From: Aquibacillus salsiterrae
Lineage (GTDB): Bacteria > Bacillota > Bacilli > Bacillales > Amphibacillaceae
DNA length: 54,515 nucleotides
Assembly: GCF_028416595.1 (NCBI RefSeq)
Contig: NZ_JAMQKC010000017.1
Span: 1 to 54,515, forward strand
Direction: 5' to 3'
Part shown: positions 34,800-42,790 of the stretch, piece after piece
Layout of the letters: every line of letters begins with the position of its first letter
How positions within the stretch are numbered: position 1 is the first letter of the stretch
The notes under the pieces: model-generated
Database searches by the model: none
The model's input: the letters and a program-made list of their open reading frames with translations, nothing else
Told to the model about the DNA's origin: nothing
Position numbers and translations under genes: made by a program

Positions 34800-35087
34800 A
34801 AAAAGATAACCAAGGATGAAATTAAGCTTTTTATCCTAGTTAACTACATTAAAAAACTATGGTATTATGACAAATTAGAGTGGCTCTATCGTAGATGTAT
34901 AGAGTTTATTGACCGACACGAAAAACCTGGTTTTGAAAGAATTGAATTCAATGAGATTTGGCTCAATACCGACAAAATGAATAAAACATATATGACTGTC
35001 ATGGTAGATGTCACCTCGGATACCGTTCAAGTCGAGGGAAGTGTTGATGAATTAGGGGATTTATCAATGAACCAAGATCTTATATAA
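34800..35087 (+). pseudogene. start-less open frame remnant, 95 codons
   Basis: An open frame without a usable start codon runs to TAA at 35085-35087, reading LEWLYRRCIEFIDRHEKPGF, then IWLNTDKMNKTYMTVMVDV and SVDELGDLSMNQDLI. Composition looks coding, but there is no ATG/GTG/TTG near its beginning and no ribosome site. I take it as a remnant of an unidentified gene. The rest of 34733-35280 shows nothing else. Confidence 0.35.
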
Positions 35088-35280
35088 ATATGTTCAAGCA
35101 GCAAGCTAAATATTTCATTGAAAAAATATTGATAATCCTAAAAAAAATATTATGAAGAATTAAAACAGCAATCATCTTAAACAAATGGGTGCGAATGCAC
35201 AACAAGGGTATTCGTCTTTTCTTGTTGAAGTAAATGGCATAAGAATACATAATCGGGAACACTAAAATGAGGTGTTGTTG

Positions 35281-35999
35281 ATGAAAACTTATATAAGTTT
35301 AATAATAGGTATCTTTATTATGATTAACCCTTATGTTGCAAGTGCAGAGATTGAAGGATATGAAATTGTTAGTGAGAACAATAAAGAAAATATAACCCTT
35401 TATGGTAAGAAAACTAATGGTTTATATAGGGGATTTAAAATTGATTTCAAAGGGGGAATTTACACAAGAAGTTTTTGGAACAGAATAGCACAACAAGTCC
35501 ATCATATGCCCCACACATATTCTACGAAGACATTAACAAAGACCAAAAGGAAGAGCTAATCATTACTTTGACAACAGGGCATGGTACAGGTTTAAAGTTA
35601 GAAGAAGTTCATGTTTTTGACACTCATGATGACCGATTAAACGTAAACGAAGTCATTGTTGATAATCCTTTAGCAATCATTTATAAAAATGTAAAAACAA
35701 AATTATCTAATGAACAAGCAGAAGTCCATATAGGTGATAAGGAGTATAAAATCGATATAACTTCTTTTGAAATCAACCCTGAAAACTTATTTGAAGATTT
35801 AGGATTTGGGAGCATTATAGATTATGAAGTAATTAACGATAAACTTATGGTCAGAGTAACGGGACAAATATCTCCTGCGTTGTCTATTGGAGATATTATT
35901 ATTGTTTATGAATACAGAAATCAAATGTATCAAGCGAAAACAATTGATTTTATATCGGATATTGATAAAAATCCTTTTTATGGTCCAGTAAAACATTAA
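35281..35999 (+). pseudogene. secreted protein gene with single-base frameshift
   Basis: ATG 35281, 6 bases after GAGGTG, opens a signal peptide (MKTYISLIIGIFIMINPYVASA) and runs in frame 1 to about 35473; the sequence then continues in another frame with SPSYAPHIFYEDINKDQKEE to the stop at 35999. One T missing from the TTTTT run at about 35469-35473 explains the break. The restored product is about 239 aa, exported, with a DxNxDxxEE-like calcium-binding or VCBS-like loop. Family not recognised. Confidence 0.65.
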
Positions 36000-36108
36000 G
36001 TGATATTAAACTCTAAAGGGGGCTTTTCCTGAAGATTACTTGATATCGTTGAATGTGGCAATTCATGATATAATTGAATAAACTATTCATGGAAGAGGTG
36101 AACGCATT

Positions 36109-36306
36109 ATGAATACAGCTAAAGAGCGTTTGCTTAAGATTATTGATCAAATACCTGAACAAGAAGTGGATAAAATCCTAGATTTTGCAGAGTATCTAAA
36201 AATTAAAAGGGAGAAAAGCTTATCTAAGGATTTAACAAAGGCTAGTGAAAGCAGTCTAGATTTTTGGGATAATGACATTGATGATGAGGTTTGGAATGAT
36301 GTATAA
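36109..36306 (+). CDS. putative antitoxin (DUF2281-like), partner of MazF-type toxin
   Basis: The 65-aa acidic protein starts MNTAKERLLKIIDQIPEQEV and LDFAEYLKIKREK, the helical start common to DUF2281-type antitoxins, and ends in DFWDNDIDDEVWNDV. It overlaps the toxin start, as usual for toxin-antitoxin pairs. ATG follows AAGAGGTG. The toxin is frameshifted here, which would free the antitoxin from selection. Confidence 0.65.
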   Translation: MNTAKERLLKIIDQIPEQEVDKILDFAEYLKIKREKSLSKDLTKASESSLDFWDNDIDDEVWNDV

Positions 36307-36629
36307 ACAAGGTGATATCGTTTTATTACCTGTTCCATTCAGTGATTTAACGAATAGAAAGCAACGACCTGTCCTAGTCATTTCAACCGATAGTTACAAT
36401 GAAGTGACAGATGATATGGTTGTTGTTGCTATTACTTCACAGAAATCTAGATTATTCAGTGATAATTGAATCAAAAGATTTAAAAGAAGGAAACCTTAAA
36501 GTTACATCTGCAATCAGAGCTGACAAGGTTTACACATTATCTAAAGATATTGTTAGAAAGAAATTTGGACAAGTTAATACCGAAGTCCTGGATGAGGTAC
36601 GAAAAAAGGTTAATGAGTTAATAAGGTAA
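36296..36629 (+). pseudogene. MazF/PemK-type endoribonuclease toxin, frameshifted
   Basis: ATG at 36296/36299 (after GAGGT) opens YKQGDIVLLPVPFSDLTNRK, RPVLVISTDSYNEV and VVAITSQ, the MazF fold; the frame then ends at TGA 36467-36469. The rest, LDYSVIIESKDLKEGNLKV to KKVNELIR, continues in another frame to 36629. Removing one A from the AAA at about 36444-36446 restores AITSQNLDYSVIIES, as expected for the family. The toxin would be about 110 aa and cut mRNA. Either inactivated or a sequencing error. Confidence 0.75.
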
Positions 36630-36742
36630 AGAATGAGTAGGGGCTGTTATTCCAGTCTCTTTTTTAATAAACAGTTATTTTATGAATCAATTCACTTAAA
36701 CAAACGGGTGCGTTAGTTGAAGTACAGGTCATTAGATTATAA

Positions 36743-36777
36743 AAAACGCAGAGGATGCTAAAACCTCTGCGTTTTTC
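36743..36777. terminator. terminator after the toxin gene
   Basis: AAAACGCAGAGG and CCTCTGCGTTTTT pair around a 9-base loop; U-runs on both strands, between the convergent toxin and mhqO genes. Confidence 0.9.
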
Positions 36778-36886
36778 CGTGTGATTTTGTTGTCTAAAAG
36801 TATGCGATTTACCTTTATATTTACTTTGTGAATTCAGTTATTCTACTTCACAACCGAACTACTTACGGGAGCTCTGCACTACTTTT

Positions 36887-37870
36887 TTATTCATATTCTT
36901 TTTCAAATATCTTCGTACTTCTTACTGTATCGATTGGCCGAACGTAGCTTTCGATTTCCTCGCGCTTTGACTCGAGAAAAGGTGGTAGGGATAACTTTTC
37001 ACCTAATGTCTCATATGGTTCATCCCCCATAAATCCTGGTCCCTCTGTCGCAAATTCAAACAATATTTGAGGCGCGACACGGCAATAGAGTGATTTAAAG
37101 AAAAAGCGGTCAACATATCCCGATGTTTGAAAGCCGAAACTTTGTAGTCGACTATCCCACTGATCCAGTTCAGCTCGGTCAGCGATACAAAAGGCTGCAT
37201 GATGAACTGTACCATAACCTTGTTGGGCCTGTGGTAACATCACATTGTGCTCTACGATAACCTGAGAACCATTTCCTCCCTCTCCTACCTCAAATAAGTG
37301 GTATGACCCTTCCTTAGCAATTTCCTGAAACAATAGCACCTTCTCCATCATTTCTTTAAAGTAGTCAAAATTTTGAATTCGAACAAATAATGGCCCTAGA
37401 CCAGTAATTGCAAATTCTAATGGAATCGTCCCCTTTTGCCAAGGTGTTCCCGATTCAACTCCCTCATTTTTCTCATCTGAAATTAATTGGTAATGCTGAT
37501 CATCAAAGTCAACGAAAGACAGTGTCTGTTTGCCAAACTGTTCCTTTATCCCAGAATGTTTTATATTTAGCCTGTCAAAACGTTTTACCCAGTAACTGAG
37601 TGCTGCGTCAGATGGTACACGAAAGGATGTTTTTGAAATTTCATTTGTCCCGTGAACTCCTTTAGGAATTCCAGGAAAATCGAAAAAGGTCATATCTGTA
37701 CCAGCACTCCCCTTGTCATCAGCGAAAAATAAATGATACGTTTCGATATCATCTTGATTAACTGTTTTTTTCACCAATCGCATCCCTAGTACATACGTAA
37801 AAAATTGATAGTTTCTTTCTGCACTACTAGTTATCGCGGTAACATGGTGCATTCCTCTTAATGGATTCAT
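36887..37870 (-). CDS. mhqO: MhqO-like ring-cleaving dioxygenase (VOC superfamily)
   Basis: Start at ATG 37870, 9 bases after GGAGG (about 327 aa); the open frame extends to 37894 without a site. Two VOC modules: GMHHVTAITS..NYQFFTYVLGMRLVKKTVNQD and, after about residue 160, VHHAAFCIADRAELDQW; metal ligands His (MHHVT, TVHHAAF) and Glu (LFEFATEGPG) are present. B. subtilis MhqO is induced by quinones and opens catechol/hydroquinone rings. It is on the same strand as mhqD, 30 kb away, and would share MhqR control. Confidence 0.85.
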   Translation of the reverse strand: MNPLRGMHHVTAITSSAERNYQFFTYVLGMRLVKKTVNQDDIETYHLFFADDKGSAGTDMTFFDFPGIPKGVHGTNEISKTSFRVPSDAALSYWVKRFDRLNIKHSGIKEQFGKQTLSFVDFDDQHYQLISDEKNEGVESGTPWQKGTIPLEFAITGLGPLFVRIQNFDYFKEMMEKVLLFQEIAKEGSYHLFEVGEGGNGSQVIVEHNVMLPQAQQGYGTVHHAAFCIADRAELDQWDSRLQSFGFQTSGYVDRFFFKSLYCRVAPQILFEFATEGPGFMGDEPYETLGEKLSLPPFLESKREEIESYVRPIDTVRSTKIFEKEYE

Positions 37871-38249
37871 TAATCTTTTCCTCCAGTGATTCATAATTGG
37901 ATAACAATATCTTCACACACTGTCTGAAAAAATAATACTTTAAGTTCAACCGAGTGGAACTGTTATCCAGACAAAATATCTTCAATTCAAGACAAATGTA
38001 CCATAGACGCTCTTCATAGTCCACTCAAATTACCCACAATGAAGTAGTACTTTGTTTCTCATAGCTATTTCTAAGCACGTCCAAAAAATAAGACAAACAT
38101 GTTCTCAAATTTATGGTTTTCACATAGTAGTAGAAACAGAGGGGAAAATATATCACAGCCACACATTCATCGTTCGGTAAATTTACAAACACTGAATTCC
38201 AGCAAATTCTCATCTCTTTTTTTCATACATACTAAAGGAGGAACAGACA
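37871..38249. other. 379-bp divergent intergenic region
   Basis: It holds the promoters of mhqO and the TerC gene. I looked for the yybP-ykoY manganese riboswitch, which often precedes TerC genes, and do not see its conserved core; the ribosome site AAAGGAGG at 38234-38242 belongs to the TerC gene. Confidence 0.35.
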
Positions 38250-38945
38250 TTGGAGCTCTATTATCAACTTGCGGTCGCGATTTCAACAGGGGCAATACTT
38301 GCACTAATAAAAATAATAGCGATTGATATAATTCTTTCTGGCGATAACGCTATTGTAATTGCTATGGCAACTAAAAACTTACCAAAGCACCTCCAAAATA
38401 AAGCAATATTTTGGGGAACAGCAGGTGCTATCATTTTACGGATTTTGTTTGCAATTATTGTTGTAGCCCTTTTAAAAGTTCCATTAGTTCACTTCATTGG
38501 TGGGTTACTACTATTAGGAATCGCCTACAACGTGCTTGTCGAGGAAGAGGAAACCAACATTAAATCACACAATAGTCTTTTCAAATCGATTGCTACCATT
38601 ATTGTGGCTGACGCGGCAATGAGCTTGGACAATGTTGTGGCTGTTGCAGGTGCAGCCCACGGTCATATCGGAATGATTGCGCTAGGTATACTAGTAAGTA
38701 TCCCTATTATGATCTTTGGATCAAAATTAATCGTCAAGATATTAGAAAGATATCGTTCGATTAGTTACTTTGGCTCTGGTATTCTTGCTTGGACAGCTGG
38801 TGAACTAATTGTCACTGACGAAAAGGTACTTGAATTTTTAAAAATTTCAACTGGCCCAATCACTATTATTATTACGGCTATTTTAACCGCGGGTGTTTTG
38901 TTATCAGGCTATGCAGCAAATCAATCTAAAAATGGACATGCTTAA
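38250..38945 (+). CDS. TerC/YjbE-family integral membrane protein
   Basis: The 231-aa protein has seven or so hydrophobic helices and the two TerC motifs IDIILSGDNAIVIAMA (about 25-40) and VADAAMSLDNVVAVAGAA (about 118-135), whose Asp/Asn residues bind metal. YjbE/YkoY relatives export manganese and help metallate secreted proteins. Start is TTG 38250 after AAAGGAGG. Terminator follows directly. Confidence 0.85.
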   Translation: MELYYQLAVAISTGAILALIKIIAIDIILSGDNAIVIAMATKNLPKHLQNKAIFWGTAGAIILRILFAIIVVALLKVPLVHFIGGLLLLGIAYNVLVEEEETNIKSHNSLFKSIATIIVADAAMSLDNVVAVAGAAHGHIGMIALGILVSIPIMIFGSKLIVKILERYRSISYFGSGILAWTAGELIVTDEKVLEFLKISTGPITIIITAILTAGVLLSGYAANQSKNGHA

Positions 38946-38956
38946 AATATATAAAG

Positions 38957-38985
38957 ACATCACTTTTTTAGTGATGTTCTTTTCC
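38957..38985. terminator. terminator shared with the end of the exonuclease gene
   Basis: ACATCACT and AGTGATGT pair around TTTTT, followed by TCTTTTCC. On the minus strand the stem contains the exonuclease stop codon (TGA at 38960-38962). Confidence 0.75.
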
Positions 38986-39562
38986 TTGTTTTTGGAGGTA
39001 CATACCCATTCTGATAAATCTGTCCATGTTGGATTCCGTGTAATTCATTTAGTGCCAATACATTTTCAAGCGCGTATTTCTCCATTGCCTTACTAACAAT
39101 TCTACTTGCAACCCTTGCATCCTCTAATGCATCATGGTGGATAAATTCGATTTGGTTAAATTCGGCAAGCGTGTTAAGCTTGTAGTTCAGTAACCCAGTC
39201 CACACACGTTTGGATAAGGTTACCGAACAAAAGTATTCACAAGTGGGATAATCCAAATGAAAACGATCAAGTGTATGCCTAAGTACACTCATGTCAAAGC
39301 TGGCATTATGCGCAACCAACAATTGGTTGTTTAGCAACTTAGATATTTCAGGCCACACTTCTTCAAACGTAGGTGCAGCAATAACATCTTGTTCTGTAAT
39401 ACCATGGATATATGTATGAAACGAGTCAAACTCCATAAGTGGGTTAATTAACGTATAATATTCATTAATAATCCCAGCTTTATTCGCTGTAACTATACCG
39501 ATAGAACAAGGGCTGTCTCGTTTACTGTTGGCCGTTTCAAAATCGATAGCAACGAAATTCAT
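38960..39562 (-). CDS. DnaQ-like 3'-5' exonuclease (DEDDh)
   Basis: About 200 aa from ATG 39562 (after GGGGGG...GGAAG). ExoI FVAIDFETANS with Asp/Glu, ExoII VAHNASFDMSVL, ExoIII with HHDALEDARVA carrying the His-Asp pair: a complete DEDDh active site. It resembles the DNA polymerase III epsilon-type exonucleases found alone in Firmicutes. It may proofread or trim DNA/RNA; partner unknown. The C-terminal ten residues are coded within the terminator hairpin. Confidence 0.85.
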   Translation of the reverse strand: MNFVAIDFETANSKRDSPCSIGIVTANKAGIINEYYTLINPLMEFDSFHTYIHGITEQDVIAAPTFEEVWPEISKLLNNQLLVAHNASFDMSVLRHTLDRFHLDYPTCEYFCSVTLSKRVWTGLLNYKLNTLAEFNQIEFIHHDALEDARVASRIVSKAMEKYALENVLALNELHGIQHGQIYQNGYVPPKTRKRTSLKK

Positions 39563-39585
39563 CTTCCATCCCCCCTCTTTTTGAC

Positions 39586-39852
39586 TTAAGTTACTTTTCG
39601 CCATTTTGCTCCATTTGGAAATGGACATTCTTTGTATGCAAGCTTTGCCCGATACTTAACAAAACAGCCGCAGTGCTTACATGTAGTGTTATAAACTAAG
39701 GACGGGCAATCCAAACAGTGCTCTAATCTTTCATGATAGGTGTTCTCATCAACTAGATCTAATTCTAGCATTAACTGTTCCTCTACTAACTTATCTATTT
39801 CTTGATTGGACATTCGAACGGAAGCAGAACAACCTTTACAGCTCACTTTCAT
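39586..39852 (-). CDS. DUF6171-like zinc-ribbon protein, 88 aa
   Basis: Eight Cys are arranged CKGCSAS (5, 8), HCLDCPS (46, 49), TCKHCGCFV (58, 61, 63) and ECPF (76), suggesting two zinc sites. The middle is a charged helix. A Cys-rich C-terminal half like this occurs in DUF6171 proteins; function unknown. 24 bases before the exonuclease start, so probably cotranscribed. Confidence 0.65.
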   Translation of the reverse strand: MKVSCKGCSASVRMSNQEIDKLVEEQLMLELDLVDENTYHERLEHCLDCPSLVYNTTCKHCGCFVKYRAKLAYKECPFPNGAKWRKVT

Positions 39853-39992
39853 TCCCTCACTTTTATGTGCTTTCCTACAAGAATATCATAACATGATTAA
39901 AAAGCGACCAAAAATAAAATCTTTTAATGGTATAAATGCTAACCATTTATCAAATGATATTTAAATAAACGCTTATATTGTGAGGTTCTTTT

Positions 39993-40562
39993 ATGTATGA
40001 TACTCAAAAACAACTGTTTAACGAATTAAATCAAAAACAAGCAGAATTAACTAAACGTTTCATTGATTATTGGCTTGAATATTCATTTTTTGACAGCTGG
40101 CAGTTTTGGTGTACGTTAGCCATGTTAGTCGTACCACTAATTTTACTCTATTTTAAAATGGATAGATCTAAGGCATTACTTCTTGGCTTCTTTGGTTTTA
40201 ATGTACATGTATGGTTTACTTATATTGATACCTTTGGTGTTAAATTGAACTTTTGGAATTATCCATACCAAGTCATTCCAATTATGGGTGTTAATTTTGG
40301 TTTAGATGTTTCCTTTATCCCTGTGTTGTTTATGTTTTTATATCAGTGGATAATTAATAATGACAAGAATTTTTACCTTTATTTTACACTTTTAAGCTTG
40401 ACATTGGCTTTTGGACTCAAACCTTTACTCGTTGCCCTAGACCTTTTTCAATTAACCAATGGTGCAAACTATTTTCATCTCCTCTTAGGATATTTAACAG
40501 TCATGCTAATGTCAAAATGGACTACTAATCTGTTTTTATCTTTTAAAAAAACAAGCGGATAA
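39993..40562 (+). CDS. CBO0543-like membrane protein, 189 aa
   Basis: Five hydrophobic helices with many Trp/Phe (WQFWCTLAMLVVPLILLYF, GFFGFNVHVWFTYIDTFGV, NFGLDVSFIPVLFMF) match the CBO0543 membrane family of spore-forming Firmicutes; function unknown. The first 30 residues are a soluble helix. ATG 39993 is preceded by a weak GAGG site. Confidence 0.65.
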   Translation: MYDTQKQLFNELNQKQAELTKRFIDYWLEYSFFDSWQFWCTLAMLVVPLILLYFKMDRSKALLLGFFGFNVHVWFTYIDTFGVKLNFWNYPYQVIPIMGVNFGLDVSFIPVLFMFLYQWIINNDKNFYLYFTLLSLTLAFGLKPLLVALDLFQLTNGANYFHLLLGYLTVMLMSKWTTNLFLSFKKTSG

Positions 40563-40607
40563 AATAAACACAACACTCATCATGAAGGATTGAGTGTTGT
40601 GTTTATC
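40562..40607. terminator. bidirectional terminator
   Basis: ATAAACACAACACTC and GAGTGTTGTGTTTAT form a 15-bp stem around ATCATGAAGGATT between convergent genes. Confidence 0.8.
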
Positions 40608-40619
40608 TAGTCGCAAAAA

Positions 40620-41900
40620 TTATTCCTTATATTTTTTGAGCAGGTCAATCATTTCTGGTAACTCAAATTCCTTAGCATAATCAATAGCAGTCATTCCTTC
40701 TTCATCGACAATCATTGGATTAGCTCCTGCATCAAGCAACAATTTTGCAGAGGATAGATTATCCATGACGACAGCTGAATACAGTGGAGTTAATCCATAT
40801 TGATCGATAAGATTAGGGTCAGCACCGTTTTCGAGTAACAACGGAACTAATTCCGTATTCTCATAGTCAATAGCAATAGAAAGTGCACTCTCTCCATAGT
40901 TCGTTAACTGATTTGGATCTGCTCCTGCCGCAAGAAGTGATTCAACTTTTTTCGTATCCCCATTCATGGCAGCTTCCATTAAAGGTGTATAATCATCGTT
41001 TTCAAAATCAGCAAATAAATTATAGTCACCCAATGTACTTACACCTAAAAATACAGCTCCTGCAAACAAAGCTGGAACAAGTAAGAAAACTAGGACAAAA
41101 ATTGCTATCGTTGCTTTTTTCCTGTTTACGAGCTGTACAGTTGCTTCCCCTTTTGTCAGTACCTCAATCTCTTGGATACGTTTAGGGATTGGTGGATGGG
41201 TCGACAGAAGTTCAGCGATTGTAACCAATATCCCTTTTTTATCATTATATTGGTTCATGTAGGCCTCAATATTTACTTGTTTAAATAATCGCCGGCCACT
41301 AGCAAATACTAAAAGTCCTTGAATGGCGTTCTGACCATTACCAGTATAATAAGCCGCCATTCTGTCACAAGTATATTCTGCCAAGCGGGAATAGCTTGTA
41401 CCAATAAATGGTATATACATAGCTGGTAAGATAAATAAGCTCTTAATTATATGTTTTCTTTTTAAGTGTGCGAGTTCATGGGCGATGGCAAAGTCAATAT
41501 CAAATTGGTCAGACTCAGCTGCAATATCAACAAAATCAGAATAGAGGACAACCATATTTTTGCCGAAGTAACCCAAAACTTTCGTAGCGAATGCATTTAA
41601 CATCCCACCAGACTCAACAATATACACCTCAGGAATTTGCTTTAATTCAATTTTTTCCGAAAGGTTAACAACTTTTTGGTAGAGATCTGGGAACTGATTG
41701 TTTTGAAGCCTAACACCGTTGATTTGAATATGGGCCATTGAAAAAATATGCGCAAACAAAGAAAAGCTTGCAAGGATAACTAATATAAAGAGCCCAATAA
41801 TGGTTGCAGCTAAATAGATGACTACGAACAGGCTTGTTATTAAGCATAGTCCATAAAGTAGGTTCTCATTACGGTGTACTAATAATGGTCTATCTTCCAC
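40620..41900 (-). CDS. M48 metallopeptidase with C-terminal ankyrin repeats
   Basis: The 426-aa protein has two N-terminal membrane helices (about 15-57), the zinc motif FAIAHELAHLKRKH (HELAH 141-145) with the third ligand in RLAEYTCDRMA, then another helix pair (about 160-175, 268-290) and, from about 305, three to four ankyrin repeats (DYTPLMEAAMNGDTKKVESLLAAGADPN, then two more). M48 proteases act in membrane quality control; the ankyrin part, outside the usual family plan, probably binds partners. TTG/ATG start near GGGGG. Confidence 0.85.
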   Translation of the reverse strand: MEDRPLLVHRNENLLYGLCLITSLFVVIYLAATIIGLFILVILASFSLFAHIFSMAHIQINGVRLQNNQFPDLYQKVVNLSEKIELKQIPEVYIVESGGMLNAFATKVLGYFGKNMVVLYSDFVDIAAESDQFDIDFAIAHELAHLKRKHIIKSLFILPAMYIPFIGTSYSRLAEYTCDRMAAYYTGNGQNAIQGLLVFASGRRLFKQVNIEAYMNQYNDKKGILVTIAELLSTHPPIPKRIQEIEVLTKGEATVQLVNRKKATIAIFVLVFLLVPALFAGAVFLGVSTLGDYNLFADFENDDYTPLMEAAMNGDTKKVESLLAAGADPNQLTNYGESALSIAIDYENTELVPLLLENGADPNLIDQYGLTPLYSAVVMDNLSSAKLLLDAGANPMIVDEEGMTAIDYAKEFELPEMIDLLKKYKE

Positions 41901-41966
41901 TTCTAGCCCCCCTTTCCTTCGAACTTAATTAGTTCAGGAATGGTCCAATTTTTTTATCATAGAGAG

Positions 41967-42362
41967 TTACTCGGTACGAACAACCATTGTCCCTGCTACA
42001 TAATCATGTAAGGCACGTTTTTTTGGACTTGCAGCAATAATATATCCAATAAACAACGTTAGTGCAGATAGGAATTTTCCAATTATTTCGCGCAAAAACA
42101 TGTTACCAAATCCGACTCGTTCCCCATCCAATTTCGTAACACGAATGCCCATTATTTTCTTACCAAATGTTTGTCCATTGTTAAAGGATTGAAACCAGAC
42201 ATAATACCCAATCGCTATAACGAGACTTATAATAATAGAAACCAATTGATTAGGGTCGTTATTAGCCCCAAAAACGGCCGATATAATCCAGTCCAAAATT
42301 CCAACAAGGATTGAATCGATAATTAGAGCAATTGCTCTAATCCAAAATCCTGCTTTTTCCAT
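41967..42362 (-). CDS. RDD-family membrane protein, 131 aa
   Basis: MEKAGFWIRAIALIIDSIL, then QTFGKKIMGIRVTKLDG and RALHDYVAGTMVV are the RDD pattern (R.D at the first helix, G..LG/MGIRV, DP/HD..AGT), with three membrane helices. Function of the family is mostly unknown; some members transport ions. 66 bases upstream of the M48 gene on the same strand, perhaps cotranscribed. ATG after GGAGGG. Confidence 0.75.
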   Translation of the reverse strand: MEKAGFWIRAIALIIDSILVGILDWIISAVFGANNDPNQLVSIIISLVIAIGYYVWFQSFNNGQTFGKKIMGIRVTKLDGERVGFGNMFLREIIGKFLSALTLFIGYIIAASPKKRALHDYVAGTMVVRTE

Positions 42363-42510
42363 AGTAAAGCCCTCCTTTTCGTAGTAAGTATAAGTTTCCC
42401 ACTACACTTGTTCATATACTCAACGCTACTTTTCTTAAGAAAAAGGTATTGACATAATTGGAATCCGTTTGTAATATTAACTACGATAAGTTGATACGTT
42501 TACCTTTAAA

Positions 42511-42535
42511 TCAGTCCTGAGAGGCTGGCAAGGTC
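42511..42535 (+). promoter_or_regulatory. PyrR-binding anti-antiterminator of the uracil permease
   Basis: ATCAGTCCTGAGAGGCTGG contains the PyrR site AGTCCNGNGAGGCT. In B. subtilis, PyrR with UMP binds this RNA loop and favours the terminator, which follows here at 42600-42630. Confidence 0.85.
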
Positions 42536-42599
42536 TTGCAGATGTGTTATCGCTAAAGCAATTATGCTTCAGTGGACAACCTTAACCATAATTTGCATG

Positions 42600-42630
42600 C
42601 ATCTTGCCATGACGGTAAGATGCTTTTTTC
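42600..42630 (+). terminator. PyrR-dependent attenuator
   Basis: GCATCTTGCC and GGTAAGATGC pair around ATGAC, followed by TTTTTT. It stands 65 bases after the PyrR site and 160 bases before the permease. Confidence 0.85.
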
Positions 42631-42648
42631 ATGAGATAAGGAAGTATA

Positions 42649-42694
42649 AAAAATCCAAGAGCTGTCTAGCTCCAGGCGCCCTGCGCTTTTCTTC
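42649..42694. repeat. dispersed repeat fragment in the uracil permease leader
   Basis: AAAAATCCAAGAGCTGTCTAGCTCCAGGCGCCCTGCGCTTTTC is the reversed end of the dispersed repeat. It sits between the PyrR attenuator terminator and the permease start. Confidence 0.75.
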
Positions 42695-42790
42695 TGAGCA
42701 CAGTAAATATAGTGCTATAACTTGCTTCCTTAGGGTATGATAAGCAAAGGTTTCTTAACTTAATAATTTGTTCGAAAAGGAGAGATTGGA

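Noticed and set aside
35281-35999. Two overlapping separate genes
   Set aside because: The second frame has no ribosome site, and the two halves join smoothly with one added T, so one broken gene is simpler.
37871-38249. yybP-ykoY manganese riboswitch upstream of the TerC gene
   Set aside because: The conserved core was looked for and not found; only a normal ribosome site is clear.
42363-42510. Purine riboswitch upstream of the permease
   Set aside because: The leader has a clear PyrR site and terminator, and the gene is a uracil permease rather than a purine transporter.
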